A stretch of 64,000 nt of DNA from Dechloromonas sp. ZY10 (GTDB lineage: Bacteria; Pseudomonadota; Gammaproteobacteria; Burkholderiales; Rhodocyclaceae), in contig NZ_CP144212.1 in NCBI RefSeq assembly GCF_041378895.1, positions 337,001 through 401,000 of the forward strand. The letters run 5' to 3'. Below are positions 55,211-64,000 of this stretch, piece after piece. The notes beneath the pieces are model-generated. The model saw only the letters and a program-made list of their open reading frames with translations, was not told the origin of the DNA and ran no database searches. Every line of letters starts with the position of its first letter. The stretch's first letter is position 1. The position numbers and the translations under genes are program-made.

Positions 55211-56068
55211 TCAGGCGGCGAGCAGTCCGCGCATTTTTTGCAGCGCTTTGCTCTCGATCTGCCGGATGCGTTCAGCTGAAACGCCAAATTCAGCGGCGAG
55301 TTCGTGCAGGGTTGCGGCTTCGCCGTCGTGCAACCAGCGGGCCTCGATGATGCGGCGGCTACGCTCGTCCAGGCCGGCTAGAGCAGCCTGCAGACCATCG
55401 CTGGCGAGTTCGCTCTGAGCCTTGTACTCAAGCATGCGAGTCGGCTCGTAGCGGCTGTCGGCGAGATAGTCAATTGGCGCGAAACTGTCTTCGCCATCCT
55501 CCGGGCTACCTTCAAGCGCAAGGTCGCGACCACTGAGGCGGGTTTCCATTTCAACCACCTCTTCGGGTTTTACCCCCAGGCGGCTGGCTACTTCGGTGGC
55601 CTGTGAGGCGGACAGGGTGTCGACGCCTTCGTAATCGTTTTTCAGACTGCGCAGATTGAAGAACAGCTTACGTTGTGCCTTGGTCGTAGCGACCTTGACC
55701 AGCCGCCAGTTCTTCAGGATGTACTCATGGATTTCGGCCTTGATCCAGTGCATCGCGAAAGAAACCAGGCGCACGCCGCGGGTTGGGTCAAAGCGCTTGA
55801 CTGCCTTCATCAGGCCAATATTGCCTTCCTGAATCAGGTCGGCATGCGGCAGGCCGTAGCCCAGATAGCCACGAGCAATCGAAATTACCAGGCGCAAATG
55901 CGACAGCACCAACTGGCGCGCAGCTTCCACATCGCCTTCGTTGCGGAAGCGCTCGGCCAGCCGGGTTTCTTCGCTCTCACTCAAAAGCGGGTAACGGTTC
56001 GCCGTTTGAATATAGGCGTCCAGATTGCCAGCAGATGAGAGAACAGGAAGCGCCAGAGCGTGGGTCAT
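55211..56068 (-). CDS. rpoH: RNA polymerase sigma-32 (heat shock) factor RpoH
   Basis: 285 residues. Region 2: LVLSHLRLVISIARGYLGYG, DLIQEGNIGLMKAVKRFDPT, FAMHWIKAEIHEYILKNWRL. The RpoH-box QRKLFFNLRS right after region 2.4 separates it from other sigma factors. Region 4 has SRRIIEARWLHD and the helix-turn-helix LHELAAEFGVSAERIRQIES. It directs transcription of chaperone and protease genes. The ATG follows GAAGGAGG. A perfect CIRCE operator lies upstream over a sigma-70-like promoter, so HrcA probably represses it. Confidence 0.98.
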   Translation of the reverse strand: MTHALALPVLSSAGNLDAYIQTANRYPLLSESEETRLAERFRNEGDVEAARQLVLSHLRLVISIARGYLGYGLPHADLIQEGNIGLMKAVKRFDPTRGVRLVSFAMHWIKAEIHEYILKNWRLVKVATTKAQRKLFFNLRSLKNDYEGVDTLSASQATEVASRLGVKPEEVVEMETRLSGRDLALEGSPEDGEDSFAPIDYLADSRYEPTRMLEYKAQSELASDGLQAALAGLDERSRRIIEARWLHDGEAATLHELAAEFGVSAERIRQIESKALQKMRGLLAA

Positions 56069-56097
56069 TGCGAATATCCTCCTTCAACGTTTGCTAC

Positions 56098-56127
56098 ATT
56101 TTAGCACTCGCTGTCTCAGAGTGCTAA
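56098..56127 (-). promoter_or_regulatory. CIRCE element (HrcA operator) overlapping rpoH promoter
   Basis: TTAGCACTC and GAGTGCTAA separated by 9 bases (56101-56127) match the consensus CIRCE inverted repeat exactly. On the minus strand the left arm supplies a -35-like TTAGCA and, 18 bases on, TAAAAT (56098-56103) makes a -10. Binding of HrcA would block this promoter; heat inactivates HrcA. The element sits 33 bases upstream of the rpoH ATG. Confidence 0.93.
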
Positions 56128-56151
56128 GCGTTGCATTGGGTTCCCGCTGCC

Positions 56152-59100
56152 TTATCCGCCGAGCAGCGACTGCTCGCGCAGACTCTGCTCCGCATGGCGA
56201 TAATCCTGGTGCAGTTGTTCGAGGCTGCGCGCAGCCCGGGGCCAATCCGGTGATGCAGGCCGGCAGCAGGCTTCCAGGTCTTTGGCGGTGGCCGACAGAT
56301 GGCTGAAGCCAAGGTTGCTGCAGGCTCCCTTGATTTCGTGGGCCGCCGCTTCAAGTTCGCTGGCATCGCAGCGGTCCAGCGCTGCGGCAACCCGGGCCAG
56401 CAAGCCCGGCATGGTTGCGGTAAAAGCGTCCAGCAGCTCCCGGATGATTGTTTCGTCGTGGTCGCACAACTCGCGTAGCGGGCCCAGATCAAGCTTGCCG
56501 GGTGCGACGGGGGGCTGCTGCGTAACGGCGGCCGGTGCGGAGGCTGGCAGTTCCTCGCGGCGCGGGCGAGCGCAGCGCTGCAGGGCGCTGGCCAGATGCT
56601 CTGTATTGATTGGCTTGCTGACGTAATCGTCCATGCCGGAAGCAAGGCAACGCTCCCGGTCGCCTTGCATCGCGTTGGCGGTCATTGCGATGATCGGCAT
56701 GTGCGGCAGGTTTTCCTCCTGCTCGATCCGGCGGATTTTGGCCGTCGCCTCGAAACCGTCCATCACCGGCATCTGGCAGTCCATCAGCAGGGCAGCAAAC
56801 GGAAGAGTATTGAAAGTGTGTACCGCTTCCAGACCATTGGCGACGATGTGGGTGCGGTAGCCGAGTTTGCGCAATTGCAGTTCGGCGACCTTCTGGTTGG
56901 TCGGGTTGTCTTCTGCAAGCAGGACCAGGCGCCCCTGGTTCAAGGCTTCCCGTAAATTGCAGGCATCGGCGGCTTGCCCTTCGTGGTGTGCGGCCTCGGC
57001 GGCATCGTCCGGGGCTGGGCTGCCAAATAGCGTGTTGAACAACTCCGACTGGTGCAGGGGTTTGCTCAGGCATGCGGCAAAGCCGGCATTGAGTGCCTGC
57101 TCGAACAGTTCGCGCTGGTCGTAGGCGGTCATCAGAACCCGCCGCAATGCAGGCGGCCCTGGCATTGCGCCGATCGCCTGCGCCAGTTCCAGTCCGTTCA
57201 TTTCCGGCATTCGGTAGTCGATCAATGCAGCCGAGAAAGGGCGCCCGCTCTGTTCGGCATCGTCAATGGCGGCAAGTGCATCGCGGGGCCGGGCGACACA
57301 GACGTTATCGATGCCCCAGGAGTTGAGGTAGCGACGGAGGATGGTGCGATCAGTGTCCCGGTCGTCGACTACCAGCACCCGTTCGCTGGCAATCTGTTCC
57401 GGGGTGGTGCGCAAGGGGCGTTGCTGTCCGTTGCCGGCAGGGAGCGGGAGATCGAACCAGAAGGTCGAGCCTTGCCCTTCTTCGCTGGTGACGCCAATTT
57501 CACCGCCCATCAGGGTGACGAGTTGCTTGCTGATCGCCAGTCCGAGGCCGGTGCCGCCAAATTTTCGGGTGGTGGAGCCGTCGGCTTGCGAGAACGACTG
57601 GAACAGGCGACGCTGGCCGTCGGGGGAAATCCCGATCCCACTGTCACGAACGGCAAAACGCAACCAGTTCGGCTCGGATCGCGGGCTGGCCTGGACCATC
57701 ACCTCAATGCCGCCCCGTTCGGTGAATTTGACTGCGTTGCCGATCAGGTTGAGCAAAACCTGGCGCAGGCGGGTCGGGTCGCCGCGCAGGTTGTCGCACA
57801 GGCCAGGGTCGATGTAGCTCATCAGCGACAGTCGCTTGTCGCTGGCCTTGGGAGCGAGCAGATCAATCACGCCCTCGACGACTTGCTGCAACGAGAAATC
57901 GATATTTTCTATATCCAGCTTGCCAGCTTCGATTTTCGAGAAATCGAGAATGTCGTTAATGATGGTCAGCAGTGAGTTGGCCGAGTCCCGCACCAGACGG
58001 GCAAAGTCGTGCTGCTCGGGATCGAGTTGCGTATCCAGCAGCAGATCGGTCATGCCAATGATGCCGTTCATCGGTGTCCGAATTTCGTGGCTCATGTTGG
58101 CCAGAAATTCCGATTTCATCTGCGCATTGGCCAGCGCCTGGTCATGTGCTTCGCGCAAGGCTTGTTCGGCGGCTCGCCGGGTGCTGATGTCAGAGAGGTG
58201 GGCGATGAAGTGCGAGATTGCCCCGTCGTTGCCATGTACCGGCGAGTAGTCGATTTCCGCAGCAAAGAGGCTGCCATCCTTGCGCTGGTAGTCGATTTCG
58301 GCAGTGAACCGTTCGCCGCGTTCGAGGCTGGAGACCAGCGCTCTGATCGTTTGCGGATCGGTATCGGGACCTCGCAGCAGGGCGGTTCGGCGTCCCTGGG
58401 CTTCGCCGGCCGGATAGCCGGTGATCTGGGTAAAGCCGGAGTTCACATACTGAATGGTCGGACCTTCGAGCGTGGCATCGGCGGCCGTGATCATGATCCC
58501 CTGATCGCTCTCCTGAATCGCCAGTTCAAGCAGGCGGATCCGGGCTTCTGCCGCCTTGCGGGCACCGATGTCCTGGAATGAAACCAGCGCACCGACCAGT
58601 TCCCCTTCGAAGGTTAACGGGGCAGCCCGGTAGGAAACCGGGAAGGCTTCACCGTCGCGGCGGAAGAAACAATCTTCGCCCTCGTGAGCCTCGCCTTGGC
58701 GGGCAACGGCCAGAAGCGGGCAAGCGGCTGCCGGGTAGGGGCGGCCATCGCAGTGACTGTGGTGGGTATGGGCGTGTGCCGGCAGCCCCAGCAATTGGCT
58801 GTTTTCCCAGCCAAACATCTGTTCGGCAGCCCGGTTGATGAAGGTGATCTTGCCGTCGCAATCGGTTGCGTAGACTCCGTCGCTCAGGGTGTCGAGGATG
58901 GTGGTGATGCGTTCGCGCTGGAGCGCTGCCTCCCGGCCGTGGCTGCGTGCCGCCTGCAGGGACAGGTTGAGATGGCGGATGAACTGGACGCCGATCAGCG
59001 CGGCAAAAAAGATGACTAGCAGGATCAGGCCGGTTTCAACCTGATTGAAGTACCTGCGCTTGGTGTTGATCTCGCTTTCGAGCGATTGCAGGCGCTGTTC

Positions 59101-59760
59101 GCCTTCGACAAACAGGCGATTGGCATTTTCCTGCAGGCGTTCAAAGTACGGCGGGGTTCGCTTCAGGTAGAGAGCCAGTGCTTCCTCCGCGCGGTAAAAA
59201 TCGCGCGGATTTTCGTTTTCGAGAGCCACCCAGCGCTGCTCGAGCAGTGCGCCGAGTTCCCGGCTCAATTGCTCGACCTGATGCAGATTGGTGCCGACCT
59301 CTATGTCTTCCATGATTCTTTGCCGGTCTTCGGCGGTCGGCTGGAAGTAGACTTCCTGGGCTTTTTCCTGCTGCTCGGCGAGGTTCAGCAATAGGGAACG
59401 CTGGGCAACGCCGCCGTCGCGCAGGACGCCCAAATCATGGCGGACCTTTTCCTGGCGGGCGGCAAGGGCGCGCTGGATGCGCAGGAAGCCGGCGCGGTTC
59501 TGGGTGACCGCCATCTGGTAAATGTCGCGCTCCATGGAGCGGATGCTGTGCACGATCTCTTCGCCGATGAACAGGCGGGCGCGCTCGTTGTTGCTGCGCT
59601 GTTGCAGTTCCTGATCGAGATCGGCGAAAAATAGCCGTACCCCGAGGATCAGGCCGATGCAAAGCAGGACAAAGGCGATCAGCCAGGACAGTGAGCGGCT
59701 GGCTGATTGCACAACGGCGGTCGTGTTCCGGCTATCGGTCGGGGGCGAAGAAACGGTCAT
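56152..59760 (-). CDS. Multidomain hybrid histidine kinase (sensor-PAS-PAS-HisKA-HATPase-REC-REC-Hpt)
   Basis: 1202 residues from ATG 59760. TM1 about 25-45, a helical extracytoplasmic sensor (about 46-255), TM2 about 258-280, PAS 1 (DTLSDGVYATDCDGKITFIN, with a His/Cys-rich loop), PAS 2 (IQYVNSGFTQITGYPAGEAQ), HisKA ([20 protein letters not shown]), HATPase ([23 protein letters not shown]), receiver 1 (SAALIDYRMPEMNG), receiver 2 (AALLMDCQMPVMDGFEAT) and a C-terminal Hpt with His in AAAHEIKGACSNLGF. A complete internal phosphorelay, so the final regulator is unlinked. The longer upstream start is less likely. It lies upstream of rpoH on the same strand; a shared role is not indicated. Confidence 0.95.
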   Translation of the reverse strand: MTVSSPPTDSRNTTAVVQSASRSLSWLIAFVLLCIGLILGVRLFFADLDQELQQRSNNERARLFIGEEIVHSIRSMERDIYQMAVTQNRAGFLRIQRALAARQEKVRHDLGVLRDGGVAQRSLLLNLAEQQEKAQEVYFQPTAEDRQRIMEDIEVGTNLHQVEQLSRELGALLEQRWVALENENPRDFYRAEEALALYLKRTPPYFERLQENANRLFVEGEQRLQSLESEINTKRRYFNQVETGLILLVIFFAALIGVQFIRHLNLSLQAARSHGREAALQRERITTILDTLSDGVYATDCDGKITFINRAAEQMFGWENSQLLGLPAHAHTHHSHCDGRPYPAAACPLLAVARQGEAHEGEDCFFRRDGEAFPVSYRAAPLTFEGELVGALVSFQDIGARKAAEARIRLLELAIQESDQGIMITAADATLEGPTIQYVNSGFTQITGYPAGEAQGRRTALLRGPDTDPQTIRALVSSLERGERFTAEIDYQRKDGSLFAAEIDYSPVHGNDGAISHFIAHLSDISTRRAAEQALREAHDQALANAQMKSEFLANMSHEIRTPMNGIIGMTDLLLDTQLDPEQHDFARLVRDSANSLLTIINDILDFSKIEAGKLDIENIDFSLQQVVEGVIDLLAPKASDKRLSLMSYIDPGLCDNLRGDPTRLRQVLLNLIGNAVKFTERGGIEVMVQASPRSEPNWLRFAVRDSGIGISPDGQRRLFQSFSQADGSTTRKFGGTGLGLAISKQLVTLMGGEIGVTSEEGQGSTFWFDLPLPAGNGQQRPLRTTPEQIASERVLVVDDRDTDRTILRRYLNSWGIDNVCVARPRDALAAIDDAEQSGRPFSAALIDYRMPEMNGLELAQAIGAMPGPPALRRVLMTAYDQRELFEQALNAGFAACLSKPLHQSELFNTLFGSPAPDDAAEAAHHEGQAADACNLREALNQGRLVLLAEDNPTNQKVAELQLRKLGYRTHIVANGLEAVHTFNTLPFAALLMDCQMPVMDGFEATAKIRRIEQEENLPHMPIIAMTANAMQGDRERCLASGMDDYVSKPINTEHLASALQRCARPRREELPASAPAAVTQQPPVAPGKLDLGPLRELCDHDETIIRELLDAFTATMPGLLARVAAALDRCDASELEAAAHEIKGACSNLGFSHLSATAKDLEACCRPASPDWPRAARSLEQLHQDYRHAEQSLREQSLLGG

Positions 59761-59980
59761 CGGGGGCGGCAGGGCTCGCCGTGAGCACATGAAGGCAACA
59801 GTTTAGCTGACGCCGCGCTGACCGAGAACGGCGCGTGGCTGGATAATCAGGATTTTCTTATAAAAAACCCCTTCAATAAATGTGGTTTATGGGTGCTCAC
59901 TGCTAGAATTGACGGCTCCAGTGGCCGCTTCCGGAGATTTTCTGCGGCCCGTGTACGCTTCTTCTCGATGCGAGTTAGTC

Positions 59981-62272
59981 ATGCGCTGGTTCAATAATCA
60001 AAAAATCTGGTTACGCTTGGTCGGCGTGATTTCGGCAATGCTGTTGCTGTTGTGGTCGGTAACCATCCTGTGGACGCAGGCGGAACAGCAACACAATGCC
60101 GAGGTGCAGGCACGCGAGTTTGCCGGCAGCGTTCATCAGATGACGCTGGCTGCGCTGACTGCGATGATGATGACTGGCTCCATCGATCAGCGGCAGCTGT
60201 ACCTTGACCAGATTCGCAATACCAGCAATATCCACGAACTCGAAGTGTTTCGTGGCGAGGCAGTCGCCGCCCAGTACGGACCGGGTTTGGCGCCCAAGCG
60301 GGGGGCCGACGCCGATGAACTGGCCGTGCTGCGCCTGGGTTCGCCGGTATTCCGGGTTGAGCCGGGGCAGGGCGCCTTGAAGGCGGTACTGCCGATTTTT
60401 GCGAGCAGCAATTATCTCGGCAAAAACTGTCTGGGGTGCCACAGCGTACGAGAGGGCGCGGTGATGGGGGCGGTGAGCATGAAAATCTCGCTTGAGCAGG
60501 TCAATGCTCAGGCTCGCGATTTTGTCCTGCGCCTGTGCGGGCTGGCCCTGCTGCTGGCGGTTCCCTTCCTGTTGTTGATTTACGGCTTCATCTCGCGAGC
60601 GGTGACCCGGCCGCTGGAACGGGTGATCGGCTACTTCGACGCCATTGGTGCCGGCCGCTACGATAACCGGATCGAAGCGCACAGCCGGGATGAGGTTGGC
60701 ACCTTGCTGCACGATCTCGATCTGATGCAGCAGAAATTGCGCCACGATGTTGCCGAGAGTCGCAGGGTGGCCGACGAAACGATGCGGATCAAGGTGGCGC
60801 TCGATAATGCGACGACCAATGTGATGATTGCCGACAACGATGGGCGGATCATTTATCTGAACCGGGCAGTATGTGCGATGTTGCGGGCGGCCGAGGCTGA
60901 TTTACGGCGCGACTTGCCGAATTTCACGGTCGACGGCCTGCTTGGCGAAAATTTCGACGTGTTCCACCGGCAACCGGCACATCAACGGCAACTGCTGGCC
61001 GCCCTGGGGCAGCCTCACCGGGCAGAGGTTCGGGTTGGCGGGCGGGTGTTCCGCCTGATCGCCAATCCGGTGGTGAATGAGCGAGGAGAGCGTCTCGGGA
61101 CTTCGGTCGAATGGCTGGATGCCACGCAGGAGGTGGCGATCCAGCAGGAAGTGCAGGCGATTGTTGCGGCAGCACTGACGGGGGATCTTCAGCGGCGTGT
61201 CGAACTGAGCGACAAGCAGGGTTTCATGCGCGAACTCGGGCAGGGGATCAATGCCTTGCTGCAAACCAATGCCCAGGTTCTGGGTGATCTGCAGCGCCTG
61301 CTGTCGGCGTTGGCCCGCGGTGATCTGACCGAACAGATCAGCGCCGATTACCATGGCATCTACGGTGAGTTGAAGGACGATGCCAACGCGACCGTGGTCC
61401 GCCTGCAGGAAATGATTGGCCAGGTCAGGACGGCCGTCGAATCGATCAATACCGCTGCCGGCGAGATTGCCTCGGGCAATACCGACCTGGCGCAGCGTAC
61501 CGAAGAACAGGCTACTTCGCTGGAGCACACGGTGACCCGGATGGAAGAACTGACCCAGACGGTCGAGGCGAATGCGGCAAACGCTGCGCGTGCCAACCAG
61601 ATGGCGATTCAGGCGTCGGAAGCGGCTGCCCGCGGTGGCGAGGTAGTCGGCCGGGTGGTCAGCACCATGGAAACGATCAATGAAGCTTCGCGGCGGATCG
61701 GCGACATCATCGGGGTAATTGATGGGATTGCCTTTCAGACCAATTTGCTGGCTCTCAATGCAGCGGTTGAAGCTGCGCGGGCAGGAGAACAGGGGCGCGG
61801 TTTTGCCGTGGTGGCTACCGAGGTGCGCAAGCTGGCTCAGCGTAGCGCCGAAGCCGCCCGTGAAATCAAGGGGCTGATCGACGATTCGGCAACCCGGGTT
61901 GATGCCGGTTCGCGCCTGGTCGAGCAGGCTGGCGTGGGGATGGGGGAAATCGTGACGGCAATTGCGCAGGTCACCGGCATCATGGGGCAGATTTCGACCG
62001 CCAGTTCGGAGCAGTCGACCGGGATCGGCCAGGTCAACCAGGCCCTGGCCCAGATGGACGACGTCACGCAGCAGAATGCGGCGCTGGTCGAGGAGGCCGC
62101 TGCTGCTGCCGAATCGCTGGAAGAGCAGGCGCGCAACCTGAGCGATGTGGTTGCCCTGTTCCGGCTGGATGGCGCCGCCCCATCCGTCCCCGCGTATACC
62201 CCGGCGCCGCTTGCGGTGGCCCGGCTGCCGGCAAAGGCGCCGGGGCGGGACAGTGAATGGGCCGAGTTCTAG
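59981..62272 (+). CDS. Methyl-accepting chemotaxis protein with periplasmic CxxCH motif, HAMP and PAS
   Basis: 763 residues from ATG 59981. TM1 13-32; periplasmic domain 33-178 with c-haem motif CLGCH at 150-154 ([20 protein letters not shown]); TM2 about 181-203; HAMP; PAS 295-400 ([20 protein letters not shown]); a second HAMP-like region; MCP hairpin ([20 protein letters not shown] and [20 protein letters not shown]). The protein ends DSEWAEF: the last five residues EWAEF fit the xWxxF pentapeptide that tethers CheR and CheB in high-abundance receptors. Likely an energy- or redox-taxis receptor (inference). It is divergent from the phosphorelay kinase gene across about 220 bases. Confidence 0.93.
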   Translation: MRWFNNQKIWLRLVGVISAMLLLLWSVTILWTQAEQQHNAEVQAREFAGSVHQMTLAALTAMMMTGSIDQRQLYLDQIRNTSNIHELEVFRGEAVAAQYGPGLAPKRGADADELAVLRLGSPVFRVEPGQGALKAVLPIFASSNYLGKNCLGCHSVREGAVMGAVSMKISLEQVNAQARDFVLRLCGLALLLAVPFLLLIYGFISRAVTRPLERVIGYFDAIGAGRYDNRIEAHSRDEVGTLLHDLDLMQQKLRHDVAESRRVADETMRIKVALDNATTNVMIADNDGRIIYLNRAVCAMLRAAEADLRRDLPNFTVDGLLGENFDVFHRQPAHQRQLLAALGQPHRAEVRVGGRVFRLIANPVVNERGERLGTSVEWLDATQEVAIQQEVQAIVAAALTGDLQRRVELSDKQGFMRELGQGINALLQTNAQVLGDLQRLLSALARGDLTEQISADYHGIYGELKDDANATVVRLQEMIGQVRTAVESINTAAGEIASGNTDLAQRTEEQATSLEHTVTRMEELTQTVEANAANAARANQMAIQASEAAARGGEVVGRVVSTMETINEASRRIGDIIGVIDGIAFQTNLLALNAAVEAARAGEQGRGFAVVATEVRKLAQRSAEAAREIKGLIDDSATRVDAGSRLVEQAGVGMGEIVTAIAQVTGIMGQISTASSEQSTGIGQVNQALAQMDDVTQQNAALVEEAAAAAESLEEQARNLSDVVALFRLDGAAPSVPAYTPAPLAVARLPAKAPGRDSEWAEF

Positions 62273-62324
62273 GCTTTTCGATTACCCCGGCAGGGGGCAT
62301 GATGGTTTCAGCGGACAGCCGGCA

Positions 62325-62344
62325 GGCAAGGGTATATCCTTGCC
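62325..62344. repeat. Inverted repeat in the leader of the last kinase gene
   Basis: GGCAAGG and CCTTGCC, 7-bp arms with a GTATAT loop, lie 28 bases before the kinase ATG and after the MCP stop. No U-tract follows, so termination is unlikely; it may be a protein-binding site or an mRNA structure. Nothing else is seen in this 99-base gap. Confidence 0.4.
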
Positions 62345-62371
62345 CGGTGCAGAACTATCTCGCGGGCTGAC

Positions 62372-64000
62372 ATGCTCCTTCCCTTCGTCGCCAAATCTCC
62401 AGCTCAGGCTTTTCGGCGCGCCACTTTGGCGACCGGCGTGATGTTCGTGCTGTTCGCACTGAGCTTTGCCATTTATGTCAGTACTGAAAAACGGATCGAC
62501 CAGGCGAACGAGTTGCGGATCCGTTCCTTCCTGCTGGCCGACGAATTGCGCCAATCCTCCGATGACCTGACGCGCATGGTGCGCAGTTATGTCGCGACCG
62601 GCGAGGTTGGTTACCGGCAGTATTTTTTCACCATTCTCGATATCCGTGAGGGCCGGCAGCCGCGTCCGCCCGATTATCACAATATTTACTGGGACCGGGT
62701 CCTGGCGGGCGAGACCATGCCCGTCGGGGATGAAGCGGTGCCCTTGCTCGAATTGATGCGTCGGGCCGGATTCACGGCCGAGGAGTTCGCCAAGCTGAGC
62801 GAAGCCAAGGCCAATTCGGATGTCCTGGTACGCCTCGAGCGGACGGCCATGCGCATGGTCGAGGAGCAGGGGGCGGCACCGGCCGAGGCCTTGTTGCTGG
62901 TCCATGGGCGTGAGTACCACCAGGCCAAGGCAGCGATCATGAAGCCGATCGGCGAGTTTTACCGGATGGTCGACCTGCGGACGCAGGCGGCGGTCGAGGC
63001 GACCAGCCACATGGCCTGGGTGATGCGGCTGGTGTTCATCGTGTTCGCTTTGTTGCTGGTGCTGATGATCCGCTACCTCTACCAGACCTTGCGGACGACC
63101 CTGGGCGGCGATGTCGGCGCTGTTCATGCCCAGATCGAACGGCTCGCTGCCGGCGATTTTTCTGAACCGGCGGGTGCCGCCGGGCAGGGGGAGAACGTCC
63201 TTGGCTGGCTGGCGGAGACTCGGGGGCGTCTGCGCCGGATGGAACAGGCCCGGCGTCAGGCCGAGCGCGATAGCCGGCAGCAGCTTGAAGCCCTGGTCGG
63301 TCAGCGGACCGAGGAACTGACCGCTGCCAAGGAGGCTGCTGAAGCGGCCAGTCGGGCCAAGGGCGCCTTTGTCGCCAACATGTCGCACGAAATTCGCACG
63401 CCTCTGAATGCGATTACCGGGATGGCGCATCTGATGCGTCAGGGCGGGCTGCCTCCCGAGCAGATGGAGCGTCTCGAAAAGCTGGAAACCGCCGGGCGCC
63501 ACCTTTTTGCCATCGTTAATGACATTCTTGATTTGTCCAAGATTGAGGCCGGCAAGCTGGAGTTGGTGGACGAGCCGCTGTCGCCAGCTTGTCTGGTGAC
63601 TAATGTGCTGTCCATTCTGCAGGTTCAGGCGCAAGCACGAGGCCTGGAACTGAGCCACGAACTCGGGCCGGTATATGCTCCTCTCCGGGGGGATCCCGGA
63701 CGTTTGCAGCAAGGCCTGCTCAATTATGTCGGCAATGCCGTCAAGTTCACCGAGCGTGGCCGGGTGGTGGTGCGCCTCAAGCAGTTGGCCGAAAGCAGCG
63801 ACGATGTCTTGCTGCATTTTGCGGTCGAAGACAGCGGGATCGGGATTGCGCCTGAGGTTCTGCCCCGCCTGTTCGCATCCTTCGAACAGGCTGACAATTC
63901 GCATACCCGGCGTTTTGGCGGTACCGGTCTGGGCTTGGCGATTACCCGCAGGCTGGCGCAGATGATGGGAGGCGATGCCGGGGTCAGCAGTACCTTGGGC
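62372..64000 (+). CDS. Hybrid-type sensor histidine kinase (3' end cut by window edge)
   Basis: The first 543 residues are visible. TM1 about 17-37; a helical extracytoplasmic sensor to about 210 ([51 protein letters not shown]); TM2 about 212-232; HAMP-like linker and coiled coil; HisKA with His in [20 protein letters not shown]; HATPase motifs [29 protein letters not shown] and [16 protein letters not shown]. The open frame continues past the edge, where receiver domains are expected by analogy with the paralogue at 42148-44703, whose kinase core is nearly the same. ATG 62372 is chosen as the first Met before the membrane helix. The ligand is unknown. Confidence 0.92.
   Translation, partial: MLLPFVAKSPAQAFRRATLATGVMFVLFALSFAIYVSTEKRIDQANELRIRSFLLADELRQSSDDLTRMVRSYVATGEVGYRQYFFTILDIREGRQPRPPDYHNIYWDRVLAGETMPVGDEAVPLLELMRRAGFTAEEFAKLSEAKANSDVLVRLERTAMRMVEEQGAAPAEALLLVHGREYHQAKAAIMKPIGEFYRMVDLRTQAAVEATSHMAWVMRLVFIVFALLLVLMIRYLYQTLRTTLGGDVGAVHAQIERLAAGDFSEPAGAAGQGENVLGWLAETRGRLRRMEQARRQAERDSRQQLEALVGQRTEELTAAKEAAEAASRAKGAFVANMSHEIRTPLNAITGMAHLMRQGGLPPEQMERLEKLETAGRHLFAIVNDILDLSKIEAGKLELVDEPLSPACLVTNVLSILQVQAQARGLELSHELGPVYAPLRGDPGRLQQGLLNYVGNAVKFTERGRVVVRLKQLAESSDDVLLHFAVEDSGIGIAPEVLPRLFASFEQADNSHTRRFGGTGLGLAITRRLAQMMGGDAGVSSTLG

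Noticed and set aside
58730..58800. His/Cys-rich segment in PAS 1 of the phosphorelay kinase as a metal-binding site
   Set aside because: A similar HxH...DG.PYP...CP loop is common in this PAS subgroup of kinases, so it is not evidence for a new metal sensor.
1..64000. CRISPR array, prophage, transposon or genomic-island boundary
   Set aside because: No spaced direct repeats, integrase or transposase genes, tRNA-linked att sites or GC shifts of island size were seen.

Overview
The window is GC-rich DNA from a betaproteobacterium, most likely a member of the Rhodocyclales (Dechloromonas/Azonexus-like). This rests on gene content and order: yicC-gmk-rpoZ-spoT, rph-(PP2C)-(STPK), a periplasmic nitrate reductase cluster, a CIRCE element in front of rpoH, and an unusual density of c-di-GMP, chemotaxis and hybrid-kinase genes. 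The species is inferred; no rRNA or other taxonomic marker is present. Genes are tightly packed, no stretch over 300 bases lacks a gene, and no tRNA, rRNA, CRISPR array, insertion sequence or prophage was seen.

Layout. 1-5.3 kb: a truncated DEAD-box RNA helicase, a SIMPL-domain protein, and a three-gene phosphonate/selenate-type oxyanion ABC importer (binding protein, ATPase, double-length fused permease). 5.4-9.9 kb: a haem-motif GGDEF-EAL protein coupled to pncC, facing a REC-PAS-GGDEF protein. 10-18 kb: a SWIM-SNF2 helicase behind ubiB, a GGDEF protein coupled to a hypoxanthine-DNA glycosylase, and an orphan response regulator. 18-22 kb: argS, a SPOR protein, dsbA and an SDR enzyme. 22-25.6 kb: an exported TPR-CHAT caspase-like protein downstream of an outer-membrane beta-barrel. 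25.8-27.8 kb: thiS-thiG-trmB. 27.8-31 kb: a NIT-GGDEF-EAL protein divergent from a bacteriohemerythrin. 31-34.5 kb: rdgC-ychJ facing hemW and rdgB. 34.5-38.5 kb: a haem-motif GGDEF-EAL protein overlapping an MCP gene. 38.6-41.2 kb: protein kinase, PP2C phosphatase, rph. 41.3-49.8 kb: yicC, a Cache hybrid kinase, gmk, rpoZ, spoT, dadA, tatD. 49.9-55.2 kb: napDAGHB. 55.2-64 kb: rpoH with a perfect CIRCE operator, a large phosphorelay kinase, a haem-motif PAS-MCP with a CheR-tether-like tail, and a truncated hybrid kinase.

The themes fit a respiratory bacterium tuned to electron acceptors. Nitrate respiration (nap), thiol oxidation (dsbA) and oxygen sensing or binding (hemerythrin) sit beside many membrane sensors. 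Three sensors carry a periplasmic CxxCH haem-c motif on different outputs: two on c-di-GMP turnover, one on chemotaxis. Signalling genes also appear to have been inserted into otherwise standard housekeeping operons. Best candidates for something under-described are the CHAT/beta-barrel pair with its own palindromic operator candidate, the trio of CxxCH sensors, and a family of ACGGTCGACCGT-centred palindromes that form terminators and also occur inside genes.
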